15,986 bases of DNA from the NCBI GenBank assembly GCA_021793855.1, contig JAJYRY010000009.1, forward strand, positions 1-15,986, in the 5' to 3' direction. The stretch's first letter is position 1. Every line of letters begins with the position of its first letter. The stretch is from Thermoplasmata archaeon. GTDB taxonomy: Archaea; Thermoplasmatota; Thermoplasmata; Thermoplasmatales; GCA-001856825. Shown in pieces: positions 1 to 6,405 of the stretch. Position numbers and translations under genes: made by a program. The notes below the pieces were generated by a model. The model was not told where the DNA came from and did not search any database. It saw nothing but the letters and a program-made list of their open reading frames with translations.

Positions 1-264
1 GCCTACCCTAAATCTTGGAAACTTATCAAGGAAGCGGTTTATTCTTTCATCTATAATGGAAGTGATATCGTTGAATTCCTCCTGTCCATATATTTTTCCA
101 AAGTATTCCTTGAAGGCTGTCGAGGCGACCTGATTCATTGTCCAGCGCATATTATAGTAACAATCTTCCGGATCAAGGGCAATGAAGCAATAGGCGATAG
201 ACTTCTGCTCCTGTATCTCAAGGGCCCTCTCAAGTTGCGCTATAAATTCATTCGGGAGAGCCAT
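1..264 (-). CDS. Hypothetical protein, N-terminal 88 residues (runs off left edge)
   Basis: An open minus-strand frame starts with ATG at 264 and stays open for 88 codons to the window edge, so the C-terminus is missing. The protein begins MALPNEFIAQLERALE and is rich in charged and aromatic residues. It has no signal peptide and no membrane segment, so a cytoplasmic, mainly helical protein is likely. I do not recognise the family. The start is supported by a TATA-like element centred near 288, about 25 nt upstream, which fits the leaderless promoters seen elsewhere in the window. An upstream ATG at 273 is in another frame and stops quickly. The frame is real by its length without stops, its normal codon use and its promoter; the function is unknown. 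Confidence 0.7.
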   Translation of the reverse strand, partial: MALPNEFIAQLERALEIQEQKSIAYCFIALDPEDCYYNMRWTMNQVASTAFKEYFGKIYGQEEFNDITSIIDERINRFLDKFPRFRVG

Positions 265-281
265 AGTCTTTCATGCTAGCG

Positions 282-292
282 TATATATAAAT
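282..292 (-). promoter_or_regulatory. TATA box of the left-edge gene
   Basis: On the minus strand this reads AATTTATATATA, an archaeal TATA-box match centred about 25 nt before the ATG at 264. Transcription would start at or next to the start codon, giving a leaderless mRNA. Confidence 0.5.
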
Positions 293-465
293 TATTTTTG
301 TAAGAATTGCTTGCACTTAGAAGCATTATTTGAAGGAGACCTCTATTTTGCATAAAACAATGGTTATATCAACTTCAAACATCCAATTTTTGTCAGATAG
401 CAAAATGTAAATTCGTTCTAATATTCAATATTACATTTCAACTCAGTCTCATCTACCCCCAATTG

Positions 466-990
466 TCACGGAGCGAAGTAGCTGTAATCCGCCATTATGT
501 GCGCAATTCCAGTTGTCGGACTTGGAGAGGCTCCCGCAATCCAGAACGTGTAGCTTCCCGGAGGCAGCGAGACTGATATTGTGATGTTATCTCCCGGCCA
601 AATAAAGTAGACGCTCCAGTTTCTATCCTCTGAAATCACGTTTGAAATGCATGGGGGATAGCTATTGGTAGACCACATGATAAAGAAATAAACAGGGCCA
701 CTATAATTTAGCGGTCCATATGTGTGGGCAGGCAAGGATAAATATACTGGCATTCAAGTCATCTCAGCACCCACTAGGCTTTAGTTCCCTCCTTACTCAA
801 ACGGTCATTGTAAAAGGGGAGTGTTGAGGGTTTGGATGTCTAACTGCGGATAAACGTAGCGAGGCTCGGATGCCAATGTACTCTCGTAATCGTGGTAGAA
901 AATGCCTGCAAGTACAGATGCTGAAACAAGGGCTATAATTAGCACCACTATTTACCACATTCAGAATAGCTTTCCGTTTCTCTCTTTCAC
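466..990 (-). pseudogene. Decayed type IV pilin-like surface protein gene
   Basis: Two frames joined together read as a pilin-like protein. A basic N-terminus (about KERKRKAILNVV) is followed by a hydrophobic stretch, VVLIIALVSASVLAGIF, and then an extracellular-looking part. The last 95 codons (753 down to 466) carry WPGDNITISVSLPPGSYTFW, typical of secreted beta-rich domains. The KRKA-I junction and hydrophobic helix match the class III signal peptide of archaeal pilins and archaellins. The gene is broken: the basic start and the hydrophobic helix need frame shifts near 977 and 950 to be joined, and several stop codons lie between 834 and 754 in the frame that links the helix to the C-terminal part. 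A TATA box at 1010-1018 predicts transcription from about 987, matching a GTG at 990 as the former start. It may be one decayed gene or the remains of two. Confidence 0.5.
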
Positions 991-1009
991 CTGAATTGGC
1001 AAGTACCAT

Positions 1010-1018
1010 TTATAAATA
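1010..1018 (-). promoter_or_regulatory. TATA box of the decayed pilin-like gene
   Basis: The minus strand reads TATTTATAA here. Its centre (about 1014) lies 24 nt before the GTG at 990. It overlaps the upstream in-frame ATG at 1009, which argues that the ATG was never the real start. Confidence 0.4.
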
Positions 1019-1211
1019 TCAGACTGTCTACTAATAGCTATTTTACTGTTATTACATTTATCTCAGCTTACAAGTGCTTATAGTTTTTGTCACAGGACGA
1101 ATGCAGGTCAAAAAGCCTGAGTGCTAGTTTAGCCTCCACATGTAAATTTACACACCTATAGCTCCATACATTCAGTTTTACATTTTTCTTGAGGGTCCAT
1201 TATTCAAGATA

Positions 1212-1413
1212 TCACAATTCAGAAGCCAACTTTCTCAATGCCGGAACTTCCCTAAACCAACGCGCATACCAAACAATAGCTACCACATATGGAATAATTA
1301 GCACTAAGGATAGACCTACCAAGCTGGGGGGAGGATGAGCTCTAGAATTATCATTGAAATCAATAACAAAATTGACAGCGATATAAATTACGCAAATAAT
1401 AATCCAAGACCAT
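1212..1413 (-). pseudogene. Frameshifted small two-helix membrane protein
   Basis: One minus-strand frame, open from about 1412 to the TGA at 1214-1212, encodes about 65 residues with two hydrophobic segments (WSWIIICVIYIAVNFVI and LVGLSLVLIIPYVVAIVW) separated by a short polar loop, then a basic tail ending RKLASEL. This is the layout of a small two-helix membrane protein with a charged C-terminus. The only ATG (1413) is out of frame by one base and would give just 17 codons, so a base appears to be lost right after the start. A TATA-like element on the minus strand, centred near 1442, lies the expected distance before that ATG. I do not recognise the family. An intact gene with a non-standard start is a less likely alternative. 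Confidence 0.4.
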
Positions 1414-1703
1414 TATCTGCGTAAGTTGGTTGGACGGATTATAACGATGACCTATCCTATCAAAAGATGCCTCCTAATGGCAGTTTAAGCATTTGAGTCC
1501 TGAAGTCTTTTTCCAACAGAATCCTGAGGTAGATCGGAAACCCTCTATTTTAAAAACTGGTTACATAAGAAAGGGATTAAAATTTTCATAAAGTCATCTG
1601 ATTCTTATTAAAACTAATGCCCTTGGAACAGAGCAAGCTATAAATAAATTTGATATCATGATGAAAGTAAGGGGGAAAGGTCTACTTAGGAGATATCTTA
1701 AAA
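1414..1703. other. Intergenic region before the FAD oxidoreductase
   Basis: This stretch of about 290 bp has no open frame of note on either strand. It holds the probable promoter of the decayed small membrane protein gene (minus strand, near 1442) and the probable promoter and ribosome-binding site of the oxidoreductase gene. I see no tRNA, repeat or stable hairpin in it. Confidence 0.5.
1639..1647 (+). promoter_or_regulatory. TATA box of the FAD oxidoreductase gene
   Basis: TATAAATAA lies about 60 nt before the ATG at 1704, predicting a transcript start near 1670 and a leader of about 35 nt. A purine-rich AGGAGA at 1688-1693, 10 nt before the ATG, could serve as ribosome-binding site. This gene would therefore be leadered, unlike most of its neighbours. 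Confidence 0.45.
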
Positions 1704-3017
1704 ATGAGGCAGGCTGATTGGGATGTAATAATAGTTGGATCTGGAATAATGGGCCTATCTTCTGCTTATTATATAAAGAAGCACGACCAGAATAAATCAG
1801 TGCTGGTACTGGAGAAGGAGAAGACGTATGCCCAGGGCAATTCCGGAAGGAGTGTCGCAGGATTCAGAGACTTTTTCTCTACTGACATCAATTTCAAACT
1901 TGCAAGGTCCAGTATTGAGTTTTACAGACACGTTCAACACAAGATGGGTTACGACCTAGGCATGAAATATGTTGGGTATTTATTCCTAATGAGCAATAGA
2001 AAATTCCGGTCTATGGAACCCATAATTAGAAAACTTCAGAAATCCACTAAAATGGATATAATCGACCAGGAGGATCTTAAGAAGATAACAGACCTGAATT
2101 TTGAATTGAAAAAGGAAGAGCAGTCGCTTCTGTCCCTTGAACCTATAGAGGTAGGAGTTTTGGGCAGGAACTGTGGAATTCTTGATATTGAGAAATTGTC
2201 ATCTTTCTATTATGAACAGTGTAAGGAACTTGGTGTTGAATTTAAATTTGATTCTGAAGTTAAAGATCTGAAAATCTCTCCGACTGATCCAATTGGATAT
2301 CCCGGAGAACCTTTCCTGTGGCAGAATAAAGTAGTGTCTAGTGTTGCCACAAAAAATCAAGAATTCGCGTCTAGAGCATTCGTGTTCACTATGGGTGCTT
2401 GGACCGGAAAGCTCCTGGACAGAATCGGAGTGGACAGCCACATGAGGCCAAAAAAGAGGTTTGTATATCAGATTGGGGGAAGCGGGATTAAAGACATAAT
2501 CCATAACTCTTTCGGTCTGAATGATGAGTCGGTCTTTCCCTTCACAATTTTCCCTTCTCATGGTGTGTATATCCGTCCATATCCTCAAAACAGTACCTTT
2601 TGGGTAAGTACGTCTGGTACGACATCAGACCAAGAAATTGGAGAAACTTTCTCATACGATTCTATGGATAATATTGAATATGTCCAGCCAACTGAAGAAT
2701 ACTTTAACTATAATATTCTTCCAATTCTCAGAGCGTACCTCAAGGAGTTAGACAACTTCAAAATTAGCAGCAGCTGGACCGGGTACTACTCCCTCAATAC
2801 CCAAGACAAAACTCCCTACATCTTTAAGTTCCTGAATTCAGTAGTTGCTACAGGTGGGAGCGGGGCAGGACTTATGAAATCTGATTCTATTGGGAGAATA
2901 GTGTCGTCGATATTGTTAGATGAAGAAACCACGGAACTCTTCGACCATTCAAGGGTCACAAATGGAGCAATTGGGATCATAGACAGAGATGTAGGTATTG
3001 AATCTCTCAGGTTTTGA
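1704..3017 (+). CDS. FAD-dependent oxidoreductase, DAO (sarcosine/glycine oxidase-like) family
   Basis: This 437-residue protein belongs to the DAO superfamily of flavoenzymes, which oxidise the C-N bond of amino acids and N-methyl amino acids such as sarcosine, dimethylglycine or glycine. The dinucleotide-binding fold is clear: beta strand then GSGIMG at residues 12-17, and the ribose-binding acid E37 after VLVLE. A basic and serine-rich FAD contact (GNSGRSVAGF) follows near 45-54. The C-terminal FAD-binding signature GGSGAG...SDSIG begins at residue 384. There is no signal peptide, so it should be cytosolic. Its length is normal for a monomeric sarcosine oxidase-type enzyme. The gene converges on the thiamine-diphosphate enzyme gene with only 6 bp between the stop codons. 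The substrate cannot be read from the sequence; sarcosine or glycine fits the hydantoinase genes nearby. The family call is firm, the substrate open. Confidence 0.88.
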   Translation: MRQADWDVIIVGSGIMGLSSAYYIKKHDQNKSVLVLEKEKTYAQGNSGRSVAGFRDFFSTDINFKLARSSIEFYRHVQHKMGYDLGMKYVGYLFLMSNRKFRSMEPIIRKLQKSTKMDIIDQEDLKKITDLNFELKKEEQSLLSLEPIEVGVLGRNCGILDIEKLSSFYYEQCKELGVEFKFDSEVKDLKISPTDPIGYPGEPFLWQNKVVSSVATKNQEFASRAFVFTMGAWTGKLLDRIGVDSHMRPKKRFVYQIGGSGIKDIIHNSFGLNDESVFPFTIFPSHGVYIRPYPQNSTFWVSTSGTTSDQEIGETFSYDSMDNIEYVQPTEEYFNYNILPILRAYLKELDNFKISSSWTGYYSLNTQDKTPYIFKFLNSVVATGGSGAGLMKSDSIGRIVSSILLDEETTELFDHSRVTNGAIGIIDRDVGIESLRF

Positions 3018-3023
3018 ACCTCA

Positions 3024-4727
3024 CTATCCGAGATACTCCCTTCCGTGTTTTTTTGCTGCTTCTTTCCACTCCGGAACAGGAGGCACAATCATATCTTCTG
3101 GCTCAGTCACAATCTCTAAAATGAAAGGGCCAGGAGTTTTTACAGCAATCTTCATTTTTTCCTCTATTTCTGAATCTTTTTGGGCAACTTCGTAAGGTAT
3201 GTAATGGGCGGCTGCAATCTTGGAATAGTCAGTGGAACCGAAGTTAGCTCCTGGAATAACTTTATCGAAATGAGACAACATAGTTGCTCTTATCCAGCCA
3301 AATGACCCATTGTTTACAAGAATGACTTTTACATCTGGTTTATAGCGGGAGAGAGTTTCCAGTTCTCCCTCAAAGAAACCAAAACTTCCGTCAGTAGTGA
3401 GGGAGAATGTCACTTTATTGGTTGCAAAGAAAGCGCCTATTGCCGCTGGCAGCGAGAATCCAAGACCTCCGACTGAGTAGTTGAATATGAACTTCCTCCT
3501 TGGCGCTCTAATCCTGAAATACGCAGAACTGTAAATTGCACCTACCCCTGGATCTGCAGCAATGATAGAACTTTCTGGTACGACCTTCTCGAAAGTCTTT
3601 ATCAGTTTTACAGGGTTCACTGACTTAAATTTTCTGTCAAGAAGTCTATCAACGAATGTAAGTGCTTCCTGTCTTTTGTTGCTGAAATCGGATGGCGTCG
3701 CCTTTCTCAATCCACTATCCTTTGCCTTATTCAAAAGCTCTGAAAGTGTCAACTTTGCATCACCCATTAGAAAGATGTCAGTCTGATAGTTGTTTCCAAG
3801 TTCTAGCTCAGATATATCAATTTGAATTATCTTTCTTCCCCCTTTGAATAATGGTGGATTTTTCCATTCAGATGTCGAGGCTGAATCGACATTCGTTCCA
3901 ATAAAGATGATCAGGTCGGCGGAAGATACAATTCCGTTGGAGAAATCTGTTCCACCCCTGCTTCCAACAACCCCTATTGAAAGTTCCCACTCTTCTGAGA
4001 CTGCTCCCTTTCCAGATATTGTAGTTCCGACTGGAATGTTTACGTACCTAGCAAATTCCTGTAGCTCATTCTCTGCATGTGATAAGAGGACCCCTTGCCC
4101 TGCAATTATAACAGGGAAAGCACTTCCTTTAATGGCCCGAATTGATTCTTCAATAAGTTTATCTTCCGGACTGGTCCTTAAAGAGGGGTAAGTGGAAAAG
4201 GCATCCTGTGAATAGATCTCTTGGTCTTTAACAACATCATCGTAAACGTTTATCGGGAATCTTACGAACACCGGGCCCATCCTTCCAGAAGTTGCAGCTC
4301 TAAATGCCCTCCTAATCAATCTAGGAATGTCCGACCCGTTGTTGACCGAAATGTATTCCTTCGTGACGCTTTTAAACATTGCCGATTTATCATATTCAGT
4401 CAGGAAATTCCTCTTTTCTGAGGATAGCGAGATATCGCTTGAAAGTATTATCAGGGGAACACCAGAACTATTCGCCTCGATAATTCCTGGTAAAGCATAT
4501 GAAGCCCCGACTCCTGGAACCTCACATATTCCTGGTCTATTTCCTGCTCTCGAGTAACCGTCAGCCATTATTGCGACATTTCTTTCGTCCCTTGCAAGAA
4601 CGTGATCTACTTCACTGTACTTTGTCCAACTTTCATACAGGGGAAATGATGTTTCTCCTACTAACCCAAAAACATGAGAAACTGAATATTCCTTTAAGAG
4701 TTCCAATATTGCATCTGATCCCTTCAT
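3024..4727 (-). CDS. Thiamine-diphosphate-dependent enzyme, acetolactate synthase/benzoylformate decarboxylase superfamily
   Basis: This 567-residue protein has the three-domain layout of the family: an N-terminal pyrimidine-binding domain (about 1-165), a central domain (about 190-335) and a C-terminal diphosphate-binding domain (about 370-545). The catalytic glutamate is E48 (ARDERNVA), so it is not a classic glyoxylate carboligase, which lacks this residue. The cofactor motif starts TDGS at 445-448 and ends at N472-N473; the usual first glycine of GDG is replaced by threonine. Such enzymes decarboxylate a 2-oxoacid and may transfer the product to an acceptor. No small regulatory subunit gene is adjacent and no branched-chain biosynthesis genes are near, so a catabolic 2-oxoacid decarboxylase or lyase is more likely than housekeeping acetolactate synthase. 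The start is the ATG at 4727, supported by a TATA element centred 27 nt upstream. It is divergent from the transporter gene. Confidence 0.88.
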   Translation of the reverse strand: MKGSDAILELLKEYSVSHVFGLVGETSFPLYESWTKYSEVDHVLARDERNVAIMADGYSRAGNRPGICEVPGVGASYALPGIIEANSSGVPLIILSSDISLSSEKRNFLTEYDKSAMFKSVTKEYISVNNGSDIPRLIRRAFRAATSGRMGPVFVRFPINVYDDVVKDQEIYSQDAFSTYPSLRTSPEDKLIEESIRAIKGSAFPVIIAGQGVLLSHAENELQEFARYVNIPVGTTISGKGAVSEEWELSIGVVGSRGGTDFSNGIVSSADLIIFIGTNVDSASTSEWKNPPLFKGGRKIIQIDISELELGNNYQTDIFLMGDAKLTLSELLNKAKDSGLRKATPSDFSNKRQEALTFVDRLLDRKFKSVNPVKLIKTFEKVVPESSIIAADPGVGAIYSSAYFRIRAPRRKFIFNYSVGGLGFSLPAAIGAFFATNKVTFSLTTDGSFGFFEGELETLSRYKPDVKVILVNNGSFGWIRATMLSHFDKVIPGANFGSTDYSKIAAAHYIPYEVAQKDSEIEEKMKIAVKTPGPFILEIVTEPEDMIVPPVPEWKEAAKKHGREYLG

Positions 4728-4748
4728 TCTTGTACATTAGAGTAACGG

Positions 4749-4760
4749 TAAATATTTTAT
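4749..4760 (-). promoter_or_regulatory. TATA box of the thiamine-diphosphate enzyme gene
   Basis: The minus strand reads ATAAAATATTTA, centred about 27 nt before the ATG at 4727. This predicts a leaderless transcript and fixes the start codon. Confidence 0.55.
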
Positions 4761-4943
4761 TGTAGGCAGGAGTAGTATTCCAAGAACTCGCCTTAAAAAG
4801 ATAACTCTTGTAGAGGATAAGGAATAGAATTTCGCAGTTTTCTATATGGTTAATTGAAGCTGAATAGGTCGAGTTAGAGAATTAAATAATCCATCTTAAT
4901 ATCTTTAACCACGACTAAGGAAAATCTAGGCCAAGGAGAAAAG

Positions 4944-4954
4944 AAATAAATAGT
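4944..4954 (+). promoter_or_regulatory. TATA box of the MFS transporter gene
   Basis: AAATAAATAGT is centred about 27 nt before the ATG at 4976, which gives a leaderless transcript. About 190 bp separate it from the divergent TATA box of the thiamine-diphosphate enzyme gene; I see no clear operator in between. Confidence 0.5.
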
Positions 4955-4975
4955 TTAAAATTAATATTTGCTCTC

Positions 4976-6250
4976 ATGGAGAAAGTGCAGAGAGAAGTTC
5001 TATCTGCAGCCATGATAGGAACTATTTTGGAATGGTACGGAATTTTTCTTTTCAGTTCCGGGGCTGTATTTATCGCCCATGCTTTTTTACCAAAGGGAAA
5101 TCCGATTGCAACAATTGCTGAAACGTTGTTCATATTTGCAATAGGGTTTTTCATGAGACCTGTAGGTGCGGTCTTCTTTGGACACTTTGGCGATAAAATG
5201 GGAAGAAAAAGGATGCTTTTGTATACGCTACTAATTTCTGGTATTTCCACGGGACTGGTAGGTGTTTTGCCTACATATGCCGCTTCTGGAATCCTTGCAA
5301 TTATACTGCTCATAATCCTCAGGCTTCTTCTAGGATTTGGACTTGGAGGAGAATGGGGAGGAGCAATGCTCCTTGATCTCGAGAATTTTAAGAAAAAGAG
5401 GGGTCTATGGGGATCTTTTGTCCAATCCACCGTGGGCATCGGTCTAATATTAGGTGCTCTCGCATTTCTGGTGCTGACAACTATACTCCCTTCCGCAGCG
5501 ATGTATTCATATGGGTGGAGAATCCCATACCTGCTAGCTTTTGTCGTGCTGATCGTTGGTACATTCATCAGGCTCAAAATACCTGAGACACCTGTTTTTG
5601 CAGCCGCCCAGAAGGAAAAGAAAATTGCCAAATATCCAATATCTGAGCTTTTCAAAAACCACAAGCTAAATCTGCTCCTTAGCACATTGATAGTGGCATC
5701 TTCCGGCACGATTTATTATATAGGTGTAACCTTGCTTCCAACACTGTTCGAAGTTGAGAAAATTGTCACAGTCCATTTCGCCCAATTTGCAATAATAGGC
5801 TTTGCGCTTGCGGAAATATTCTTCGTTTTCATAGGAGGTATACTATCAGATCACTACGGAAGGAGGATCATGGCAATAGTAGCGAACGTCATTTTCATTG
5901 TGATCGTCTTCCCATCCATCCTTTCAAAGGCCGCCGCTGCCCTTGTAATTTTCATGGTGCTTTACGGCGTGGCTCACGGTATTGGTTACACTGCAGAGGG
6001 CGATATTATCTCTGAAATATTCCCAACGAACGTTCGTTACACAGGCAATTCATTCGCATACCAGTTTGCAAATGCTTATGTTGCCGGTCCCGCACCTTAT
6101 GCCTCTATAGCCCTAGGTGCTGTATCAGTTTTCCTGTACCCTCTGTACGGACTAGTCTTCTCCTTCCTGGCCATTGCGTCTGCGTTAAAGATAAAAGAGA
6201 CGAAGGATGTGTCGCTAGGCGAGGAGATTTCAGAGCAACCCGTTCCCTGA
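4976..6250 (+). CDS. MFS transporter, metabolite:H+ symporter (MHS) type
   Basis: This 424-residue integral membrane protein shows about twelve hydrophobic segments. The MFS signature lies in the loop between helices 2 and 3 (GHFGDKMGRKR, residues 69-79), and its second-half counterpart GGILSDHYGRR starts at 287. The N-terminal EWYG motif (19-22) and the GGEWGG segment after RLLLGFGLG are typical of the metabolite:H+ symporter group, which takes up organic acids, proline, betaine and similar solutes with protons. An inward proton symporter fits an acidophile. The gene is monocistronic by layout: it has its own TATA box, diverges from the thiamine-diphosphate enzyme gene, and is followed by a poly-T stretch. 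It probably imports the substrate of the surrounding catabolic genes, but the substrate is an inference. The start is the ATG at 4976, fixed by promoter spacing. Confidence 0.88.
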   Translation: MEKVQREVLSAAMIGTILEWYGIFLFSSGAVFIAHAFLPKGNPIATIAETLFIFAIGFFMRPVGAVFFGHFGDKMGRKRMLLYTLLISGISTGLVGVLPTYAASGILAIILLIILRLLLGFGLGGEWGGAMLLDLENFKKKRGLWGSFVQSTVGIGLILGALAFLVLTTILPSAAMYSYGWRIPYLLAFVVLIVGTFIRLKIPETPVFAAAQKEKKIAKYPISELFKNHKLNLLLSTLIVASSGTIYYIGVTLLPTLFEVEKIVTVHFAQFAIIGFALAEIFFVFIGGILSDHYGRRIMAIVANVIFIVIVFPSILSKAAAALVIFMVLYGVAHGIGYTAEGDIISEIFPTNVRYTGNSFAYQFANAYVAGPAPYASIALGAVSVFLYPLYGLVFSFLAIASALKIKETKDVSLGEEISEQPVP

Positions 6251-6260
6251 AATATCTTAA

Positions 6261-6278
6261 TTTCTTTTTTTATTTTTA
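6261..6278 (+). terminator. Poly-T terminator after the MFS transporter gene
   Basis: A T-rich run (TTTCTTTTTTTATTTTTA) begins 10 nt after the transporter stop codon. Archaeal RNA polymerase terminates at such U-rich tracts without a hairpin. It separates the transporter from the hydantoinase operon. Confidence 0.5.
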
Positions 6279-6294
6279 ATTCATTACTCTCCCT

Positions 6295-6322
6295 TCACTG
6301 GTCGATGGGAGGCTTCCAGTGA
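6295..6322. promoter_or_regulatory. 7-bp inverted repeat upstream of hyuA (candidate operator)
   Basis: TCACTGG at 6295-6301 is repeated as its exact reverse complement CCAGTGA at 6316-6322. The half-site centres are 21 bp apart, two turns of the helix, as expected for a dimeric DNA-binding protein on one face. It lies about 50 bp upstream of the hyuA TATA box. An RNA hairpin at the end of the transporter mRNA is an alternative. The function is inferred only from geometry. Confidence 0.35.
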
Positions 6323-6346
6323 GATTATCTGACAGCTCAAAGGACG

Positions 6347-6366
6347 GAGATCTGAAAAGAGATCTG
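6347..6366. promoter_or_regulatory. Tandem GAGATCTG sites next to the hyuA TATA box
   Basis: GAGATCTG occurs at 6347-6354 and again at 6359-6366, 12 bp apart, each containing the palindrome AGATCT. The second copy ends 4 bp before the TATA box, where the B-recognition element lies, so a bound protein could block or recruit the basal transcription factors. This is a candidate regulatory site, not a proven one. Confidence 0.35.
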
Positions 6367-6370
6367 GAAC

Positions 6371-6380
6371 TATTTAAATA
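6371..6380 (+). promoter_or_regulatory. TATA box of the hyuAB operon
   Basis: TATTTAAATA is a strong archaeal TATA box. Its centre is 30 nt before the ATG at 6406, so the transcript should start within a few bases of that ATG. Confidence 0.6.
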
Positions 6381-6405
6381 AAATAATAAGATATTGACGA
6401 TTGTT

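Noticed and set aside
1141..1152. Perfect 12-bp palindrome TGTAAATTTACA
   Set aside because: It is AT-rich, a single copy, and lies between two decayed genes without a promoter that it could control. Such palindromes are expected by chance in AT-rich spacer DNA.
3024..4727. Glyoxylate carboligase as identity of the thiamine-diphosphate enzyme, acting on glyoxylate from the neighbouring oxidase
   Set aside because: The pathway logic is attractive, but glyoxylate carboligase lacks the catalytic glutamate that is clearly present here (E48).
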